A stretch of DNA of 50,883 nucleotides. It comes from Bacteroidales bacterium UBA3290. GTDB taxonomy: Bacteria > Bacteroidota > Bacteroidia > Bacteroidales > UBA932. The notes under the pieces were generated by a model. The model had not been told where the DNA came from and ran no database searches. It worked only from the letters and a program-made list of their open reading frames with translations. Below are positions 43,540 through 50,681 of the stretch, one piece after another. The stretch spans positions 6,355 to 57,237 of the forward strand of contig DETK01000021.1 of NCBI GenBank assembly GCA_002361615.1. Direction: 5' to 3'. Made by a program: the position numbers and the translations under genes. Positions within the stretch are counted from its first letter, which is position 1; every line of letters starts with the position of its first letter.

Positions 43540-44733
43540 CTATTTCTCTTCCATAAAAAGCTCTCCTTTGATGTACTCGATGCTCTTTTTTGCGAATTCA
43601 TAGCCACGGGAGCCGGGGCGGGCGACTCTGAGATACTTTTCGTAGTATTCGAGTGCCTGCTTGTACTTCTTCTGGCGTTCATAGCAATACGCGATGGTCG
43701 AGAGCGCCTGGATGAAAGAGGGATTGTGGCGGTAAGCTTCCTGATAGTGTTCGATAGCCTTGTCGAACTGTTCCCGGCCATAGTAGCCCGTTCCGTACTG
43801 CTGATGGATGCGGGAGACCAGCGCAGAATCGGGCTGGATCATGGTCTCTGCCTTTTCGAGCCAGGGCTTGACTGCTTTTTCGAAGGACCGGTACATCTCG
43901 GCCTCGACGGCGGCGATGGACCAGGCCAGATTGGCGTCGGACGAGTCGATGGCCCAGGCTTTCAGCAGCTCCTTTTCCGCCTCATAGGTGATATTCGTGT
44001 TCCAATAGCTTTGGCCTAGATAATAGTGCAGGGGATAATTGTCGGCGCCCAGGTCTTCCAGCCGCTTGAAAACAACAGTTGCGGAATCGTATTGCGCGCT
44101 CAGATAGTAAGCCAGCCCCCGGATGGGTGCCACGGTGAAATTGTCGGGATCCATCGCCAGATAATCGCCCGTCATCGACAAGACGCCGTCGTAATCCTTG
44201 GCGGTGAGAAGCAGGTTGGCCGCTTTGCTGACAACGGCTTCGTTGCGTGGCTTGAGCGCCAGCGCCTGGCGGTAGCAGAGGAGTGCAGAGTCGGCAAGGC
44301 CCGCCAGATTGTAGGCATCCCCTGCCAGCGCCGCCACGGCCGGAATGGAATCTTGCTGCAGGATCTCCCGCCCCTTCTGAGCCGCCGTGAGATAATCCTT
44401 CATCCGGTAGGCCAGCTGCATCTGCCTGACCTGGTAGGACAGATTCCCCGGTTCGTGGAGCGAAAGCAACTGGTAGGTGCCTGCCGCCGTCTCATAGTCG
44501 CCATTGGTGAAGTGGCAGTCCGCCAGTTCGGAAAGCACCTCTTCGTCGAAGACGCCGGGCATGATCAGCGCCGAGAGCCGCTCGATGGCAGCATCCGTCC
44601 TGTAGATGCTCTTCAGGTAACGCGCTTCCATGAGCGCCGCGCGGCGCGCCAGCGAGTCCGCCGGCTGTGCCGCCGCCGCGCCGGATAGCAGCGCGGCGGC
44701 CAGCACGGCCAGCGACAGGACAAACGATTTCAT
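43540..44733 (-). CDS. Exported tetratricopeptide-repeat protein
   Basis: 397 aa with a signal peptide (LAVLAAALLSGAAAAQ) and about nine TPR-type helical repeats, for example CHFTNGDYETAAGTYQLLSL, AYNLAGLADSALLCYRQALA, AYCYERQKKYKQALEYYEKY. A periplasmic scaffold role, perhaps bridging the M56 sensor and the barrel, is inferred from gene order. It starts 1 bp after the M56 stop and ends 45 bp before the barrel gene. Confidence 0.85.
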   Translation of the reverse strand: MKSFVLSLAVLAAALLSGAAAAQPADSLARRAALMEARYLKSIYRTDAAIERLSALIMPGVFDEEVLSELADCHFTNGDYETAAGTYQLLSLHEPGNLSYQVRQMQLAYRMKDYLTAAQKGREILQQDSIPAVAALAGDAYNLAGLADSALLCYRQALALKPRNEAVVSKAANLLLTAKDYDGVLSMTGDYLAMDPDNFTVAPIRGLAYYLSAQYDSATVVFKRLEDLGADNYPLHYYLGQSYWNTNITYEAEKELLKAWAIDSSDANLAWSIAAVEAEMYRSFEKAVKPWLEKAETMIQPDSALVSRIHQQYGTGYYGREQFDKAIEHYQEAYRHNPSFIQALSTIAYCYERQKKYKQALEYYEKYLRVARPGSRGYEFAKKSIEYIKGELFMEEK

Positions 44734-44734
44734 A

Positions 44735-46015
44735 CTACTTCTTCTTCGTCAATTGGAAGACAACGGGGAAATTGAAAACCACGCGGACAGGTTCGCCATT
44801 GATGGAACCGGGAGTCCATTTAGGGGACTGGCTCACGACGCGGACGGCTTCTTCGTCCAGGATGGGGGCACATCCGCGGAGGACACGGACGCCGGTGACG
44901 CTGCCGTCTTTCTCAATGGTGAACTGCAAGGTCACACGGCCCTGGAGCGAGTCTTTGACCGCCTCTTGGGGATACTTGAGATTCTCGTTGACCCAGCGGG
45001 GGAACGACTGGCCGGCATCTCCATCCAGGAAACGGGGCTTGGCCTCCAGCAGGGAGTATTTGACAGGTTCCTCCGGCGGAGGCTCCGGCAGGACTTCGGA
45101 AGGCGCGACAACCGGTTCTTCGGCAAGAGGGATTACATCTGTGGCAGGCGTGACGCGCTCGGCAAGGAGCAGCGTTGTGCCGGCCAGCAGCGGGAGGAGG
45201 AGCAGCAGGAAGAGTTTTTTCCAGGCCGCTTTCGTAGGAGTCTGCATCATCGTAATACGGTTTTTGAGTTGGGCGTGATTGAAGCCGTTGGCCAGGAGGA
45301 AACGCTTTTCCCCCACGGCTTTTTTCACGAGTAATAATTGGTATTGCGTTGCATCGATGCCTTGGTTGAGGACGAAGTCGTCGGCTTCGTATTCGTGGAG
45401 CAGTTTCAGTTCGCTGCGGCAGATCCACACCAGCGGATTGAACCACTGCAAGACGGTCAGTGCCGAAGAGAGAAGCAGGTCCACGGAATGGCCGTAGCGG
45501 ACGTGCGCCCGCTCGTGCGTAAGGATGGCGGGATAGCGCTCATAGTCATTCCGCCCGAGGACGATATGCCGCAGCCAGCTGAAAGAGGGGGCTTCCCGCG
45601 GCACAAGATGGAGGATATATCCGTCACGCCGTTCCCCGGGCGTGCGCCGGAGGAGGCGGAACATGCTGCCGTAAGAACGGATGTAAAGGCCAAGCGTCAC
45701 AAGCACTCCGGCCAGATAGAGCAGGAGTACGACAGCCTGCCAGGAGGGCAGCAAGCCGCCGGCAGCCCCGGCAGCAGAAGGTTCAGCGCCTTGTCCGGCA
45801 GCCACCACCACCGGTTCCAGCCACTCCGAATACAAGGTCGGCCGGTTCATCCGGAAGCGGATCAGCGGCAACAGCAGGCAGACCGCGCTTCCGGCCAGCA
45901 GCGTGATGCGGTTGAAACGGAAATGCCCGTCCCGCCGCATCACCAGCAGGAAGAATGCGTCGAACACCGCCAGCAGCAGCGTCGCTTTCAACAGGTATGT
46001 CAGGAAAGCACTCAT
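44735..46015 (-). CDS. M56 (BlaR1-type) metallopeptidase with TonB C-terminal domain, module 2
   Basis: 426-aa membrane sensor. N-terminal helices, zinc site HERAH at residues 167-171 with HEYEADDFVL downstream, another helix (about 280-300), a Pro/Glu-rich periplasmic linker and a C-terminal TonB domain (about 330-426): FPRWVNENLKYPQEAVKDSL, GRVTLQFTIEKDGSVTGVRV, LDEEAVRVVSQSPKWTPG. TonB C-terminal domains contact outer-membrane receptors; the downstream barrel is a natural partner. It overlaps the repressor gene by 4 bp (ATGA). Confidence 0.92.
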   Translation of the reverse strand: MSAFLTYLLKATLLLAVFDAFFLLVMRRDGHFRFNRITLLAGSAVCLLLPLIRFRMNRPTLYSEWLEPVVVAAGQGAEPSAAGAAGGLLPSWQAVVLLLYLAGVLVTLGLYIRSYGSMFRLLRRTPGERRDGYILHLVPREAPSFSWLRHIVLGRNDYERYPAILTHERAHVRYGHSVDLLLSSALTVLQWFNPLVWICRSELKLLHEYEADDFVLNQGIDATQYQLLLVKKAVGEKRFLLANGFNHAQLKNRITMMQTPTKAAWKKLFLLLLLPLLAGTTLLLAERVTPATDVIPLAEEPVVAPSEVLPEPPPEEPVKYSLLEAKPRFLDGDAGQSFPRWVNENLKYPQEAVKDSLQGRVTLQFTIEKDGSVTGVRVLRGCAPILDEEAVRVVSQSPKWTPGSINGEPVRVVFNFPVVFQLTKKK

Positions 46016-46374
46016 TTCCGGCCGTTTTCTATCTGGGAGATCAGGGCTTTGAGTTCGTCGAGGTCCATTTTCTCTTCCTCCACGAAGCGCGACACCACGC
46101 TCGCGTAGGAATTGTCGTAGAACTTTTCGACCGTATCGGAAATCACCAGGTCGGCGAATTCCCGTTCGCTCACGATGGCTTGGTAACGGTAGGCATTGGC
46201 GAACTTCTCGCGGGCCACGTAGCCCTTCTCTTCCAGAAAGCCCACCTGCGTGGCAACAGTGTTATAATGTGGTTTCGGATCCGGGAAATGCTTCAGCAGG
46301 TCCTGGATGAACATCGGTCCATAGGCCCAGAACATCCTGAGGATTTCATCTTCTTTGGCAGTCAGTTTTTCCAT
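46012..46374 (-). CDS. BlaI/MecI/CopY family transcriptional repressor, module 2
   Basis: 120-aa winged-helix repressor starting MEKLTAKEDEILRMFWAYG, homologous to the product at 23132-23488 (shared LT(A/K)KE, PDPKPH(Y/F)NT, VEEEKMDLDELKALISQIEN). ATG 46374 is chosen by alignment; a GTG at 46389 is an alternative. A -7 box and an operator-like repeat almost identical to that of module 1 lie upstream. The regulated genes are presumably the four-gene operon itself. Confidence 0.92.
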   Translation of the reverse strand: MEKLTAKEDEILRMFWAYGPMFIQDLLKHFPDPKPHYNTVATQVGFLEEKGYVAREKFANAYRYQAIVSEREFADLVISDTVEKFYDNSYASVVSRFVEEEKMDLDELKALISQIENGRK

Positions 46375-46404
46375 TTTTTGGGAGTTCACGGAGTTTTCTC
46401 ACTG

Positions 46405-46412
46405 CAAAGATA
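46405..46412 (-). promoter_or_regulatory. -7 box of module 2 (TATCTTTG)
   Basis: Minus-strand TATCTTTG, 30 nt before ATG 46374. It overlaps the perfect palindrome ATAATGCATTAT at 46410-46421. Confidence 0.72.
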
Positions 46413-46431
46413 ATGCATTATTCTTTATTTC

Positions 46432-46445
46432 CTAATTTTTTTAGT
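46432..46445. promoter_or_regulatory. Probable BlaI-type operator, module 2
   Basis: On the minus strand ACTAAAAAAATTAG, differing at one of 14 positions from the module 1 sequence, 19 nt upstream of the -7 box. CTAA-N5-TTAG is an inverted repeat in both. Confidence 0.6.
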
Positions 46446-46503
46446 AGAAAACCGAAAAATTTTCGTCCGTGGCCCATCTTTCCGCCGGGTTGAGCAGAAA
46501 GTT

Positions 46504-47355
46504 TCAGAAAACCACGTCCACGAAGAGCGGCAGGTGGTCAGAGGCCGTTTCCACGTCCCCGCGCGTGAACGAAGTGGGGACGCCGCTGCCGGAGACCGTT
46601 ACCCTGGGGCCGCCGTGCAATACGAAGATATAGTCGATGCAGACATGCGGCTCCTTGGCAGAGTAACTGTATTCCAGCGGAGAAAGAAGGGTCCAGTCGC
46701 GGGAGAGCTGGCGCAGCAGTGCGCTGTCGGGCGTGTCGTTGAAATCGCCGGAAAGGAAGACCGGTTTACGACCTTTGCCGTAACGGCGCTGCAACTCCAC
46801 GGTCAGGACGCGGGCCTGCTCCAGACGGGCAACCTCGTCGATATGGTCGAGATGGCACGCGGCATAGACATAACGCGGCGTTTCCACCACTACGCACACG
46901 CGGGGCTCACTTCCCTCCCCTTTGGGCAGGGCGATATTGAAATGGTCCCGGATCCGCACCCGCGACACGATTCCGCAGCCATAAGCGCCGCCGGCATAGG
47001 CCATAGCACGGCCGAAACGCCCCTGCCACGACGCTTTCCGCCCACCCGTTCCGGACAGGGCATTCAGTTCGTCACACAGGTGCTGCACCTGATTGATGCC
47101 GTGCCGGCGGTTGCAACTGTCCAACTCGTTGAGTCCGACCACTTCCGCGCCCAGCTCCGCAATCATGCGGGCTATCATGGGCGCACTGTCATCCATCTCT
47201 TTGCCGAAGGCTCCTACATTATAGGTCATAAGCCGCACGGAGTGTTTCTGCGCGAAGGCTGGTTGCTGCAGAAAAAAGCCCGCAACGAAGCATGCCGCCA
47301 GCAGCAGTCCCTTCCAGTTCCCGGGCAAAGTACCTTTGTATCCCAATGTTTTCAT
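46504..47355 (-). CDS. Endonuclease/exonuclease/phosphatase-family exported protein
   Basis: 283 aa with an exported N-terminus (WKGLLLAACFVAGFFLQQPAFA). EEP-fold motifs: RLMTYNVGAFG, GLNELDSCN, AACHLDHIDE, SGDFNDTPDS and SDHLPLFV, so a metal-dependent phosphodiesterase or phosphatase; sugar-phosphate, lipid or nucleic-acid substrate cannot be told. ATG 47355 is chosen because it lies 5 nt after a -7 box; the frame is open further upstream. Confidence 0.86.
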   Translation of the reverse strand: MKTLGYKGTLPGNWKGLLLAACFVAGFFLQQPAFAQKHSVRLMTYNVGAFGKEMDDSAPMIARMIAELGAEVVGLNELDSCNRRHGINQVQHLCDELNALSGTGGRKASWQGRFGRAMAYAGGAYGCGIVSRVRIRDHFNIALPKGEGSEPRVCVVVETPRYVYAACHLDHIDEVARLEQARVLTVELQRRYGKGRKPVFLSGDFNDTPDSALLRQLSRDWTLLSPLEYSYSAKEPHVCIDYIFVLHGGPRVTVSGSGVPTSFTRGDVETASDHLPLFVDVVF

Positions 47356-47360
47356 CCAGA

Positions 47361-47368
47361 CAAAGATA
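47361..47368 (-). promoter_or_regulatory. -7 box of the EEP-family gene (TATCTTTG)
   Basis: Minus-strand TATCTTTG ends 5 nt before the chosen ATG, so the transcript would be nearly leaderless. Confidence 0.65.
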
Positions 47369-47412
47369 CAAACAAAAATGCGGGTTTTCTTGCGCATTTG
47401 CCGGAAATCACG

Positions 47413-47420
47413 TACTTTTG
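47413..47420 (+). promoter_or_regulatory. -7 box of tRNA-Ala (TACTTTTG)
   Basis: TACTTTTG fits TAnnTTTG and lies 16 nt before the tRNA. Confidence 0.7.
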
Positions 47421-47436
47421 CCACTCACAAACAAGC

Positions 47437-47509
47437 GGGGTATTAGCTCAGCTGGTAGAGCGATAGGTTCGCAATCTATAGGTCAGGGGTTCGAATCCCC
47501 TATGCTCCA
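47437..47509 (+). tRNA. tRNA-Ala (anticodon CGC)
   Basis: A full cloverleaf: acceptor GGGGTAT/ATGCTCC with the G3-U70 wobble pair that is the alanine identity element, D-arm GCTC/GAGC, anticodon arm ATAGG-TTCGCAA-TCTAT (CGC), 5-nt variable loop, T-arm AGGGG-TTCGAAT-CCCCT and discriminator A. CCA is not encoded. A promoter lies just upstream and a terminator just downstream. Confidence 0.95.
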
Positions 47510-47520
47510 CGAACGAAGAG

Positions 47521-47548
47521 GCATCGCAGCTTTGGCTGCGATGCTTTT
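47521..47548 (+). terminator. Terminator after tRNA-Ala
   Basis: A perfect 10-bp stem GCATCGCAGC/GCTGCGATGC with a 4-nt loop, then TTTT. Confidence 0.88.
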
Positions 47549-47603
47549 ATGTATGCAGTGTGGCGCAAGAAAGCCCGTTTTCTTGCACCACACTGCATAC
47601 ATA
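47548..47603. repeat. Long imperfect hairpin behind tRNA-Ala
   Basis: Bases 47548-47563 (TATGTATGCAGTGTGG) pair fully with 47588-47603; after one mismatch the stem goes on through GCAAGAAA/TTTCTTGC, so about 25 bp pair around a 4-nt loop. No T-run follows. The role is unknown. Confidence 0.75.
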
Positions 47604-47606
47604 AAA

Positions 47607-47638
47607 GGCTTCGGGGGCTCCTCAGAGCCCCCGAAGCC
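47607..47638. repeat. 14-bp perfect hairpin
   Basis: GGCTTCGGGGGCTC pairs with GAGCCCCCGAAGCC around a CTCA loop. Very stable, no T-run on either strand. It stands 3 bp from the preceding long hairpin. Confidence 0.8.
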
Positions 47639-47693
47639 CTCCCGTTCGTAAGGAAACCTCCGGAGGAAAGGGGAATGCGCAGGCCGCCCGCGG

Positions 47694-47798
47694 CCGAGCA
47701 CAATCCCGCCAGGGGATGCCGAGCACAATCCCGCCAGGGGATGCCGAGCACAATCCCGCCAGGGAATGCGCAGGCGTCTTAACGCCGAGCACAATCCC
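47694..47798 (+). repeat. 25-bp tandem repeat, 3 full copies plus a partial copy
   Basis: CCGAGCACAATCCCGCCAGG plus GGATG repeats at 47694, 47719 and 47744 (third copy with one change); a 14-bp partial copy lies at 47785. The flanks GAATGCGCAGGC before copy 1 and after copy 3 are also repeated, so a larger unit was probably duplicated. No unique spacers, no cas genes. With the hairpins it fills the 332-bp gap between the tRNA and the lipoprotein gene. Confidence 0.85.
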
Positions 47799-47802
47799 TC
47801 TC

Positions 47803-47810
47803 TATTTTTG
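47803..47810 (+). promoter_or_regulatory. -7 box of the lipoprotein/esterase operon (TATTTTTG)
   Basis: TATTTTTG, 31 nt before ATG 47842, directly behind the tandem repeat. The leader contains a small hairpin ACCGA-AAA-TCGGT. Confidence 0.7.
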
Positions 47811-47841
47811 CTTTTTCACCGAAAATCGGTAATTTTAAGTC

Positions 47842-48471
47842 ATGAAACGATTCCATCTTCCGGCAATCCCCGTTGTCCTCGCGCTGGGACTGTTAGTCTC
47901 TGCATGCCAAAGCGATCCCGTACGGGAGGCTATCTCAAAGCAGCTGGAATGCTATCCCGAATCCCGCGTCCAGGATATTTACAAGAGTTTCTGCCAGGAC
48001 AATCTCGGTCCCGGGCATCTGATCCCCAATCCGGAGCAGGCGCGAGCCTACTTGTTATCTGAACTGAAAGAGTACCAGGAAGATCTCGAAAACGGTAAAT
48101 ACACGAAGCCGCAACTCCGATACGTGCCGGTCGGCGACCAGGGCCATTATGTCCGGATCGACCTGTCCGTCGTCCTGGACGGGCTGGTTGATGCCGATAC
48201 GCTGCTGGACTCCTTTGTCCGGAGCGCCAACGAAGGCAAAGCGCTTTCGGAAGAGGCTTGGAAACAAAAGTGGAGCGGTGTGGCGGATGTCATCCGCCAC
48301 CACTTCCCGGACATTCCGGGGGCGGCGGAAGACCTGGCCGCCATCGACTCCCTGATCAAGGCCGGACATCTGATCCTGCACCACAGCGAGGCGTTCAGCG
48401 AAGCCTACCATCCCCATTACCGGATCGTGGACCGGCAGATTTTTGACAATGAAATCAAAGAAAGGATATGA
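47842..48471 (+). CDS. Uncharacterised lipoprotein
   Basis: 209 aa with a lipoprotein signal (VVLALGLLVSAC). The mature part is hydrophilic and mainly helical, with motifs YPESRVQDIYKSFCQDNLGP, GHLIPN and HSEAFSEAYHPHYRIV near the C-terminus; the last His-rich segment could bind a metal. I do not recognise the family. It overlaps the esterase gene by 4 bp (ATGA), so the two are co-translated. Confidence 0.8.
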   Translation: MKRFHLPAIPVVLALGLLVSACQSDPVREAISKQLECYPESRVQDIYKSFCQDNLGPGHLIPNPEQARAYLLSELKEYQEDLENGKYTKPQLRYVPVGDQGHYVRIDLSVVLDGLVDADTLLDSFVRSANEGKALSEEAWKQKWSGVADVIRHHFPDIPGAAEDLAAIDSLIKAGHLILHHSEAFSEAYHPHYRIVDRQIFDNEIKERI

Positions 48472-49325
48472 AAAGAATCTCTCTCCTGCTGTGCCTGGCC
48501 CTGATGGTGCCGGCCTTTTCCGCCCAAGCGGGCAAAGTAGTGACGGACAGCCTGAAAAGTAACATTCTCGGCGCTGTTGTCAAATACAATGTCTATCTTC
48601 CGAACGGCTTCGACAAGTCTGACAAATGCTACCCTGTGGTGTATCTGCTGCACGGTCTGACCGACACCTATACGGCCTGGGTCGAGCGGGGCAACATGCA
48701 GATTGTCGTGGACGAACTGATCGGAACGGGCGAAGCCTGCGAAATGGTCATCGTGATGCCCAATGCCGGCGGCCCCGACACGAAGAATACTTGGAACGGC
48801 TATTTCAACATGCCCGGCTGGCGCTATGAAGACTTCTTCTTCCAGGAGTTTATGCCTGCCGTTGAGAAGAAGTACCGTGTCATCAGCGACAAGGGCCACC
48901 GGGCCGTGATGGGTCTTTCGATGGGCGGCGGTGGCAGCACGGTCTATGCCCAGCGGCACCCCGACATGTTCTCCAGCTGCTATGCCATGAGCGCCTGGCT
49001 CGACAACAAATCGAACGAAGTCGCCGCCAAGAACGAACCGAAGGACTGCCGCTACTACGTGGCGGAATCCGTACGGGATCATTCCGCCCTGGACTTCATC
49101 GACAACGCCGACGATGCCACGCTGGAAGCCCTGCGCACCGTGGCCTGGTTCATTGACTGCGGCGACGACGACTTCCTGCTGGACCTGAACGTAGCCCTGC
49201 ACCAGAAGATGCGGAACCGCCGCGTCAAGAGCGAACTCCGCGTACGCAACGGCGTCCACAACTGGGAATACTGGCACCTCGCCCTGCGCTGGTCCCTCCC
49301 CTTCGCCTCCCGCAACTTCGACTAA
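48468..49325 (+). CDS. Exported alpha/beta-hydrolase esterase
   Basis: 285 aa with a cleavable signal (LLLCLALMVPAFSAQA). It has the fold of the esterase D/feruloyl-tributyrin esterase family: VVYLLHGLTDTYTAWV with the oxyanion His-Gly, the nucleophile elbow GLSMGGGGS, an Asp in DCGDDDFLL and the catalytic His in NGVHNWEYW. Periplasmic hydrolysis of acyl or feruloyl esters is likely; substrate unknown. Second gene of the operon. Confidence 0.92.
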   Translation: MKRISLLLCLALMVPAFSAQAGKVVTDSLKSNILGAVVKYNVYLPNGFDKSDKCYPVVYLLHGLTDTYTAWVERGNMQIVVDELIGTGEACEMVIVMPNAGGPDTKNTWNGYFNMPGWRYEDFFFQEFMPAVEKKYRVISDKGHRAVMGLSMGGGGSTVYAQRHPDMFSSCYAMSAWLDNKSNEVAAKNEPKDCRYYVAESVRDHSALDFIDNADDATLEALRTVAWFIDCGDDDFLLDLNVALHQKMRNRRVKSELRVRNGVHNWEYWHLALRWSLPFASRNFD

Positions 49326-49357
49326 ACGAATCTACCCTCTGCCCCATCACCTTTATG

Positions 49358-49386
49358 AAGGTCCGGTGTCCATGACTCCGGACCTT
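49358..49386 (+). terminator. Inverted repeat after the esterase gene
   Basis: AAGGTCCGG and CCGGACCTT form a 9-bp stem with an 11-nt loop. Only TTT follows, so termination would be weak or need other factors. Confidence 0.6.
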
Positions 49387-49400
49387 TGACGTATCTTCCC

Positions 49401-49550
49401 TTCCTTCATCCCATTCCCTGGCCGCGAGAGGGATGATTCATCTGTCTCGTCCCTTTCGCGTCCAGATATACGGCGATCCCTGGCAAAGGTGGCCGCGAAA
49501 GGCATCAAGCGGCGCCGCCATACCTTTCGCAAACGGGGCAGCAGCGCCAG
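49401..49550. repeat. Palindromic element E3, upstream flank of RAYT-like gene 2
   Basis: 150 bp that recur at 50682-50831 (E4) in the same direction, with about six differences. The core CGAGAGGGATGATTCATCTG (49424 onward) is the reverse complement of the core of E1/E2, so this is a related element in the opposite direction. It contains imperfect palindromes around GATGATTCATC and around CTTTCGCG. Confidence 0.85.
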
Positions 49551-49596
49551 AAGTTCCTATCGTGAAAGGAGAGGACGAAACACATCTTTCTTTTTG

Positions 49597-49604
49597 TATA
49601 TTTG
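49597..49604 (+). promoter_or_regulatory. -7 box of RAYT-like gene 2 (TATATTTG)
   Basis: TATATTTG, 82 nt before ATG 49687; the following leader resembles that of RAYT-like gene 1 (AAGCATTTC..CTGTG). Confidence 0.65.
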
Positions 49605-49686
49605 TAGTAAGCATTTCGGCTGTGGCGGAAGAACGCGGCGGACGAAACGTGCGAAAGATTTGTGTAACCCAAGAAAACGAAATGCT

Positions 49687-50625
49687 ATGCGAAAGACTTT
49701 TCACATCTGCCTATCCTCTCCCGACGAAGTCCTTTTTCGATGCGAGGCCGACTTGATCCGAGGGTTCAATGGCTTGGCCCTTGCCTCTCTTGAAACCGAT
49801 TCCCGATTATTGGCGGATGGTTTTCCAACCACCCATTTCCACAGTCTGCTGCAATCCGATTGCCCCGCCGAGGTCATCACCCAAACCCGCTACTCCTACA
49901 GCAGATACTTCAATGCGAGATACAAACGAAAGGGGCGTCTAGCCGAAAAAAGAGGCTTCATCCTGGAAGTCGACGGCTATTATCATACGCTGGCAGCCCT
50001 GAATTATGTAAACCGGCAAGGGTTGCACCACGGCATATCCCCTACTCCTTTCGGATATCGCCACTGCTCGGCCAACGCCTTCTTCTCCAAGCAACTGGGG
50101 AAGGCGGCACCCAGCGAATTGATGCCCGCACCCCAACGCTACAAATACCTTCCGAAAGGGATTCACCTCCCTGCCAGCTATCGAATGGACACATCGGGTC
50201 TGCTGCTGCGTGAAGACATCCTTGACATAGCGCAAGTGGAAGCCATCTACGTCACGCCCCGGAATTATATTTACCAAATGAACAAGATCGGTGACGAGCT
50301 TTCCATGAAAAGCCAGCAGGAGGAATCCTCGTCTTCCCCACTCATCACATTGGAACTGATTGAGAAAGGCACTCCGGGCATGAATCTCGAGCAACTTCTT
50401 CGGAATGAGAACGGAAAGCACGACCCGGCCTGGATCTCTGACTTGGAACTTTGCCAAATCATCGACAAGACCTGTCTTCCCAAATACTGCAACGTCGAAA
50501 GTATCTATGAAACCCGGCTCTCTCAGCGATCCTTTCTGTATGACCTCCTCTGGAAGAACCTCTGGAGGACACATCGGAAAAGGACGACAGATGCACAACT
50601 CCGGCGATGCCTTTGCTTGAAATGA
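49687..50625 (+). CDS. RAYT-like HUH/Y1 transposase relative, copy 2
   Basis: 312-aa protein aligned along its length with the product at 34819-35760. HUH motif HFH at residues 50-52 (TTHFHSLLQ), RYFNARYKRKGRLAEK and DGYYHTLAALNYVNRQGLHH with Tyr98/Tyr99 as candidate nucleophile. The C-terminal ~175 residues, including YRMDTSGLLLREDI, NYIYQMNKIGDE and TTDAQLRRCLCL, are the best conserved between copies but of unknown function. The gene is flanked by direct repeats E3 and E4, ending about 137 bp before and starting 56 bp after it. The open frame continues upstream of the ATG, but the start agrees with copy 1. Confidence 0.7.
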   Translation: MRKTFHICLSSPDEVLFRCEADLIRGFNGLALASLETDSRLLADGFPTTHFHSLLQSDCPAEVITQTRYSYSRYFNARYKRKGRLAEKRGFILEVDGYYHTLAALNYVNRQGLHHGISPTPFGYRHCSANAFFSKQLGKAAPSELMPAPQRYKYLPKGIHLPASYRMDTSGLLLREDILDIAQVEAIYVTPRNYIYQMNKIGDELSMKSQQEESSSSPLITLELIEKGTPGMNLEQLLRNENGKHDPAWISDLELCQIIDKTCLPKYCNVESIYETRLSQRSFLYDLLWKNLWRTHRKRTTDAQLRRCLCLK

Positions 50626-50655
50626 AGCCTCCCACATCATGAAGCCTCCCACATC
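50622..50655 (+). repeat. 17-bp tandem duplication at the stop of RAYT-like gene 2
   Basis: ATGAAGCCTCCCACATC occurs twice in a row, the first copy covering the stop codon. Simple slippage duplication. Confidence 0.9.
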
Positions 50656-50681
50656 CAAGCTCACCCTAGCCGTTTTTTTCT

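Noticed and set aside
46410..46421. ATAATGCATTAT palindrome as the main repressor operator of module 2
   Set aside because: It has no counterpart in module 1, while ACTAAA(T/A)AAATTAG is shared; kept only as an alternative.
47694..47798. Possible CRISPR array
   Set aside because: Copies are head-to-tail with no unique spacers, the unit is not palindromic and no cas gene is in the window.
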